Origin: Cohnella thailandensis | GTDB lineage: Bacteria; Bacillota; Bacilli; Paenibacillales; Paenibacillaceae | Reading direction: 5' to 3' | Length of the DNA stretch: 64,000 bases | Assembly (NCBI RefSeq): GCF_014212135.1 | Contig: NZ_JACJVQ010000023.1 | Coordinates: forward strand, 1 to 64,000 | Shown here: positions 60,097 through 64,000 of the stretch, piece by piece | How the letters are laid out: every line of letters begins with the position of its first letter | How positions within the stretch are numbered: the first letter of the stretch is position 1 | Program-made: the position numbers and the translations under genes | The notes under the pieces: generated by a model | Told to the model about the DNA's origin: nothing | Database searches by the model: none | What the model saw: only the letters and a program-made list of their open reading frames with translations

Positions 60097-61479
60097 TTAT
60101 TGTTGCTTCGCGTCCGTTACGTAAATCTCGCCTTCGTCGAAGAATACCGTCATGTTAAGCGACTCGCTGACGAACCGAACGGGAACCAGCGTGACGTTAT
60201 TCCGTACGATCGCGGGCGAATCGAGATTAACCGTTTTGCCGTCCACGACGGCTTGTTTCTTATTGATCACGAGTTCGATTTTGCTGCTGTCTTTGGCGAT
60301 GGTAATTCTGCCGTTCTTCTTGTCCCATTCCACTTTCGCTCCGAAGGCCTCGCTTATGAAGCGGAGCGGAACCATCGTCCGGCTATCCAGGGAGAAGGGG
60401 GGAACATCCAGCTTGAAGTTCTTTTCGTCCACCGCAGCTTCTTTAGAATTCAGCTTCAGGGATATCGTTTTAAACGGGAATACGGTAGTGTCGGTATAGA
60501 TCGAACCTTGTTTGCCGAACTCGATCGGCGTAGATTTCACCGTTCCGAACTGCGTCTCGACTTCAATGACGTAGTTCTGACCGTTCTTGATCGAACCGTT
60601 ATTGGTAGCATACAGATCGAGAGAGACCGTGCCTCGGAAGGAGCCGACCGGCGCCGTCTCGTCTTTGTTGAACTCCGGATTAATGATTTTATCTCCCTGT
60701 ACGAGTCCCAGAAGCCAGCCGACGCCGGCCCGGTTGGTGCGCCAGATGCCGGCCGACACTTCTTTGCCGTCTTGATCGGTCGGGCGAAGAATCACGGCCA
60801 GCACTTTCGTCTTCTGCGCGAACGCCAGCTTCAACTTGAAATGGCCGTCTTTGCTTCCGTCTTCGCCGAATGCGGCGCTGCCGATTTTGTCCTGGTTCAG
60901 ATCGGCCCAGCTGAATTCGCGAATCAACACCGGAGCGTACGAGGTAGCGGCATCCGCGAAAGGCGTGACCTCCGATTTGACGAGTCCTGCGCTCGTCTCG
61001 ATCTCGAGATAATAATATTCGCCTTCCTTCATGCTGTTGTTGTCGGAAGCGTAGAGGTCGAATTGATTGACTCCCTTAAATTGACCAAGCGATTCTTTAA
61101 AAGTATCATTGATCGTTTTTCCGTCATGCTCGACGGCGAGCAGATACTTGCCGATGTCGCTCGGCTCCTTCCAAGATGCCCAGATTCCATGTCCGGTGTC
61201 GGTTCCTTGGCCGTCTGCCGTCTTCATCGTGATGGACTTGATTTCCGTTCCTTCGCCCGCATCGATCAGCAAACGGAGATGGCCGTCGCGCGTTCCGTCC
61301 GGAGCTCCCGTTTTTTCCAGAGAGATCCGGTCCATCTCCTTGTCCAAATACCGGAATTCCTTCACTTTCAACAGAGCTGCTGTACCATCGGCGCCAAAGG
61401 CCGCTCCGCCCATAGCCATGCCGTTGAAAGCAACTGCGATGATTGCTGCCGTTTGCAGCGTTCTGCTTAATTTTCTCAT
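60097..61479 (-). CDS. Secreted protein with copper-amine-oxidase-type stalk repeats
   Basis: A 460-residue exported protein. Residues 1-35 form a signal peptide. Two similar segments follow (about 40-170 and 180-330), each with VLAV/LIDAGEG-like beta elements, and then a copper-amine-oxidase N-terminal-type stalk domain at about 350-455 (RTMVPLRFISEAFGAKVEWD and TLVPVRFVSESLNMTVFFD). This stalk domain is very common on the surface of Paenibacillaceae and carries no enzyme activity. The start at 61479 follows GGGAGGAA. It lies 40 bp after the P450 gene on the same strand. Confidence 0.85.
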   Translation of the reverse strand: MRKLSRTLQTAAIIAVAFNGMAMGGAAFGADGTAALLKVKEFRYLDKEMDRISLEKTGAPDGTRDGHLRLLIDAGEGTEIKSITMKTADGQGTDTGHGIWASWKEPSDIGKYLLAVEHDGKTINDTFKESLGQFKGVNQFDLYASDNNSMKEGEYYYLEIETSAGLVKSEVTPFADAATSYAPVLIREFSWADLNQDKIGSAAFGEDGSKDGHFKLKLAFAQKTKVLAVILRPTDQDGKEVSAGIWRTNRAGVGWLLGLVQGDKIINPEFNKDETAPVGSFRGTVSLDLYATNNGSIKNGQNYVIEVETQFGTVKSTPIEFGKQGSIYTDTTVFPFKTISLKLNSKEAAVDEKNFKLDVPPFSLDSRTMVPLRFISEAFGAKVEWDKKNGRITIAKDSSKIELVINKKQAVVDGKTVNLDSPAIVRNNVTLVPVRFVSESLNMTVFFDEGEIYVTDAKQQ

Positions 61480-61519
61480 GATTGTTCCTCCCAAGATAAA
61501 CTTGTTTTTAAACCTTCAT

Positions 61520-62872
61520 TTACGTACGCGTTTCTACCACGACCTCAATTCCGTTCTTCGGACGCAAGGTCATGAGAGGCTCCATTTCGATCGGCGGATG
61601 TCCGGGCGTAAGGCGAAGACGATATCGTTGACCGATCATGCACAGAGCAATGACCATCTCCAGCATTGCGAAGTGGTTCCCGATACATCCCCGAGGACCG
61701 GCTCCGAATGGAATAAATGCGTACTGAGGGATTCGTTTGAGCAGATCGTTCTCGAACCGTTCCGGGCGGAAGGAGAGGGGTGACGGGAAGTACGTTGGAT
61801 TATGATGGATCGCATAGGGACTGAACAGCACGGATTGTCCTTTTTTGAGCTTGATCGGTCCAATCTCCACGTCGCGGATGGCGGAACGTCCGGTGAAGAA
61901 GCTGGGAGAACGGAGTCTCAGCGCCTCCCACAGTACATTCTGGGTATAGGTGAGCTGCATATAGGTGACTTCCGTCGGAGCGGCTCCTTGCAGAACCCGG
62001 TCCCACTCTTCATAGAGCTTCCGTTCTACCACCGGGTTTCGCATAATGTACGAGAAGGCCCAGGCTAACGCGTTAGCGGAAGTTTCGTGCCCGGCGATGA
62101 ACATGATCATCAGCTCGTCGCGAAGCTCCCGATCCGTCATGCCCTCGCCGCGATCGTTCCGGGCCTCCATCAGCACGGACAGCAAATCGCCTTTACCGGT
62201 TTCAGGGTTCGATTTACGCTGGTTAATGATCTCGTAAACCGCATAGTCAAGTGCCGCGAGAGCGGACTTATAAGCTCGATTCTTGGCAGTGGAGACAAAC
62301 AGCGGAACGGATACAAGCGAACGCATCCGTTCGGCGCACATCCGGTTAATGAGTTCATACGGCTCGCGAATGGAACGCGAGTGTTCTTTGCCTTCTAAAC
62401 TGAAGAGTGTTCGGGCAATGATCGCGAATGTGATATCCGAGATGTCGTCGGTAAGCATCCGGCTGCTACCAGGCTGCCATGTGTCCAATTCCCGTTCTAC
62501 GATGTCCGCCATCTGTTTGGCATAACCCTGGATATGCGCTTTGGTAAAGTGCGGCTGGATTAGTCGTCTAACGCGTTTGTGCTTCTCTCCCGTGCTCGTC
62601 GCTACGCCATCGCCGACAAAGAGCCTCGCTTCTTGAAAAGCTTTTAGCTTGATAAAGTGCTCCTGCTTGGTGATCAGCAACTCCTTTAACAGCTCAGGAT
62701 CGTAGATAACATACATCGTTTGAGGGCCGAACCGGATCTTGGCGACTCCTCCGTAATTCTTCTGCAGATCGGTCAGGAATCCCAGAGGATCCTTCCGATA
62801 CGCCATCAGATTTCCGCCAAGCAAGGAACCTTTGGGTCCTTGCGGGACGGTTGTTTGCAATTGGGTACTCAT
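61520..62872 (-). CDS. Cytochrome P450
   Basis: A 450-residue soluble P450. The I-helix motif is AGHETSANAL, the K-helix is EALRLR (E-x-x-R), and the heme-thiolate Cys396 lies in FGAGPRGCIGNH. The long, membrane-free N-terminus fits class I or fatty-acid hydroxylase-like bacterial P450s. No redox partner gene is in the window. AAAGGAG precedes the start. Divergent from an XRE regulator, which may control it. Substrate unknown. Confidence 0.95.
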   Translation of the reverse strand: MSTQLQTTVPQGPKGSLLGGNLMAYRKDPLGFLTDLQKNYGGVAKIRFGPQTMYVIYDPELLKELLITKQEHFIKLKAFQEARLFVGDGVATSTGEKHKRVRRLIQPHFTKAHIQGYAKQMADIVERELDTWQPGSSRMLTDDISDITFAIIARTLFSLEGKEHSRSIREPYELINRMCAERMRSLVSVPLFVSTAKNRAYKSALAALDYAVYEIINQRKSNPETGKGDLLSVLMEARNDRGEGMTDRELRDELMIMFIAGHETSANALAWAFSYIMRNPVVERKLYEEWDRVLQGAAPTEVTYMQLTYTQNVLWEALRLRSPSFFTGRSAIRDVEIGPIKLKKGQSVLFSPYAIHHNPTYFPSPLSFRPERFENDLLKRIPQYAFIPFGAGPRGCIGNHFAMLEMVIALCMIGQRYRLRLTPGHPPIEMEPLMTLRPKNGIEVVVETRT

Positions 62873-63062
62873 TCCATATACTCCTTTCTCGCGCCGTAGC
62901 GCGTTTCCATGCAGCAGCTGTTGAACGCACGCCTCGACCGTTTTTTATGCTAATAGGGAAAGGATGGTAAAGTCGACGGACTATGAGTATCATTTTGCGA
63001 GCGACCTATTTGGGGAGTATGATAGAAGTCGTCGAAGAGAATGCGCGGAAGGAAGTGGTGCC

Positions 63063-63734
63063 ATGAACATTTTAGAGGATTTCGGGCTGCGGCTAAAAGA
63101 ACTGCGTCTGCGCTCGGGAATGTCGCAGGACATGCTGGCCGCCCGTTCCGGTCTGGATCGTACGTACATCGGAGGAGTAGAACGGGGCGAACGAAATATT
63201 TCTCTCAAAAACATAGAGCTGCTCTGCAACACGCTGGATATCGACATCCGTTATTTCTTCGATCAAGAACGCTTCTCCCTGAACTCGGCGCAACTGAAGA
63301 GGGAATTGGAACGGCCGCTTAAGGAGCGGTTCTTCTATCGCGTCGACTCGGAGCGAAATCTCATCACGTGGCAGGTGGTTGGCGCTCTATCCGTGGATGA
63401 GATCAAAGGAATCGTTGCCGAATTGAAAGCCGCCTGCCGACCGTTGAGACTGGGCAAAGTGAAGCTGCTGATCGATAACCGCAGAATGATGTCCAAGGGG
63501 CAGCCATTGGTATTCCAGCATGAAATCACGGAGAGATGGGAGGAGCTTCAACGCTGGTTCCTGCCCCGTTGCGAGGAGGTCGTCGTCCTATGCAACTCCA
63601 GGTTCATGCAGAACCAGATGAACCGATTGGCCAAACGCAGCGGGATCATCGCCGTGCAGAAGAGTTTGTTCCGCGAGGATGAAGAATGGCTGACGGCCGA
63701 ACTCGACCCGATTTCGTACTTCGAATCGCGCTAG
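63063..63734 (+). CDS. XRE-type regulator with C-terminal STAS-like domain
   Basis: A 223-residue regulator. The Xre/Cro helix-turn-helix spans about residues 8-62 (LRLKELRLRSGMSQDMLAAR, then YIGGVERGERNISLKNIE). Residues 90-215 form a second domain (ERNLITWQVVGALSVDEIKG) with beta/alpha alternation that recalls SpoIIAA/STAS-like folds. GGAAGGAAG precedes the start at 63063. It diverges from the P450 gene across 190 bp. Confidence 0.85.
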   Translation: MNILEDFGLRLKELRLRSGMSQDMLAARSGLDRTYIGGVERGERNISLKNIELLCNTLDIDIRYFFDQERFSLNSAQLKRELERPLKERFFYRVDSERNLITWQVVGALSVDEIKGIVAELKAACRPLRLGKVKLLIDNRRMMSKGQPLVFQHEITERWEELQRWFLPRCEEVVVLCNSRFMQNQMNRLAKRSGIIAVQKSLFREDEEWLTAELDPISYFESR

Positions 63735-63854
63735 ATCAATCTAAACTCCCGACTTCTCTTATTTTCCACTCTCCAATCCTATCGAATTCTAATCATCTAT
63801 CAGCGCGGACGGACGCGGGTAAGTAACGGGAAAGACGGAGAGGGGAGGATTTCG

Positions 63855-64000
63855 ATGCAGGATTACGCCGAGATAGCGACCAAGCTCGCGATTGCCTTCG
63901 CGGGGTTATGGGCAATGACGCGTCTTCTTGGCAAAAGGGAGATCGCCCAGCTGACGCCGTTCGACTTTGTTTCTTCCTTGGTGCTTGGCGATCTGGTCGG
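63855..64000 (+). CDS. YetF/DUF421 family membrane protein (start only)
   Basis: The first 48 codons of a gene that runs off the right edge. A first helix (KLAIAFAGLWAMTRLLG) is followed by the DUF421 signature KREIAQLTPFDFVSSLVLGD. The family is abundant in spore-formers and is mostly uncharacterised. AGGGGAGGA lies before the ATG. Partial because of the window edge, not a frameshift. Confidence 0.9.
   Translation, partial: MQDYAEIATKLAIAFAGLWAMTRLLGKREIAQLTPFDFVSSLVLGDLV

Noticed and set aside
60100-61470. A 456-codon open frame on the plus strand, antisense to the stalk-repeat gene
   Set aside because: No signal sequence, ribosome binding site or known motif. It mirrors the codon bias of the minus-strand gene, which has a signal peptide and clear stalk domain.
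1-64000. tRNA, rRNA, CRISPR, prophage or insertion sequence
   Set aside because: Reading the window I saw no cloverleaf, spaced repeat array, integrase or transposase.

Overview
This window looks like a chromosomal segment from a spore-forming Gram-positive bacterium of the Paenibacillaceae type (Paenibacillus or Cohnella-like). That placement is inferred from the gene content: two complete GerA/GerB/GerC-type spore germinant-receptor operons, a DUF3231 protein, a secreted protein with copper-amine-oxidase-type stalk repeats, a YetF/DUF421 protein, strong AGGAGG-like ribosome binding sites, GC-rich codons and a ydaO-type cyclic-di-AMP riboswitch. I see no rRNA, tRNA, CRISPR array, insertion sequence or phage module.

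Layout. 0-4 kb: a secreted NlpC/P60 hydrolase, a diglucosyl-diacylglycerol-synthase-like glycosyltransferase, glutamate racemase, and an alpha/beta hydrolase whose leader is a c-di-AMP riboswitch with its own terminator. 4-9.3 kb: a MerR regulator with an NAD(P)-binding oxidoreductase, a GntR(FCD) regulator followed by an ilvD gene broken by one frameshift, and a FAD oxidoreductase fused to a Rieske domain. 9.4-14.7 kb: an ABC exporter, a DinB-like protein, a PlsC-like acyltransferase, a HAD hydrolase and a GT4 glycosyltransferase. 14.9-22.5 kb: a short-chain dehydrogenase with a TetR regulator, a DJ-1/PfpI protein with an extra C-terminal domain, a NarL-type two-component system whose GAF domain carries a cysteine cluster like AirS, and small redox and hydrolase genes.

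22.5-36 kb: DUF3231 and TM2-like proteins, germinant operon 1 on the minus strand (order A-B-C), then a promoter, a highly structured RNA of about 270 nt and an intrinsic terminator ahead of a short-chain dehydrogenase. This RNA matches no family I know. Next are a beta-helix lipoprotein, a secreted DJ-1 paralogue, and nirBD assimilatory/detoxifying nitrite reductase behind an FNR-type site centred at about -41.5. 35-44.5 kb: arylamine N-acetyltransferase, an epimerase, two MocR-type regulators each next to candidate operators, an AraC regulator with a dehydrogenase, a ring-cleaving-dioxygenase-like VOC protein behind an MhqR-like operator, a GerA remnant and an aldo/keto reductase.

44.6-64 kb: germinant operon 2 on the plus strand (order A-C-B), a large membrane glycosyltransferase-like protein, a WYL regulator, another DinB-like protein, a DUF92 protein, an ABC transporter with an FtsX permease, a COG2509-type FAD protein, another dehydrogenase, a soluble chemotaxis-type transducer, the stalk-repeat protein, a cytochrome P450 divergent from an XRE regulator, and the start of a YetF-like gene at the right edge.

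The common theme is stress, redox and electrophile response (FAD/FMN enzymes, VOC, DJ-1, dehydrogenases, many one-component regulators with recognisable operators) combined with envelope and spore functions. The least explained item is the structured RNA at 27.65-27.93 kb.
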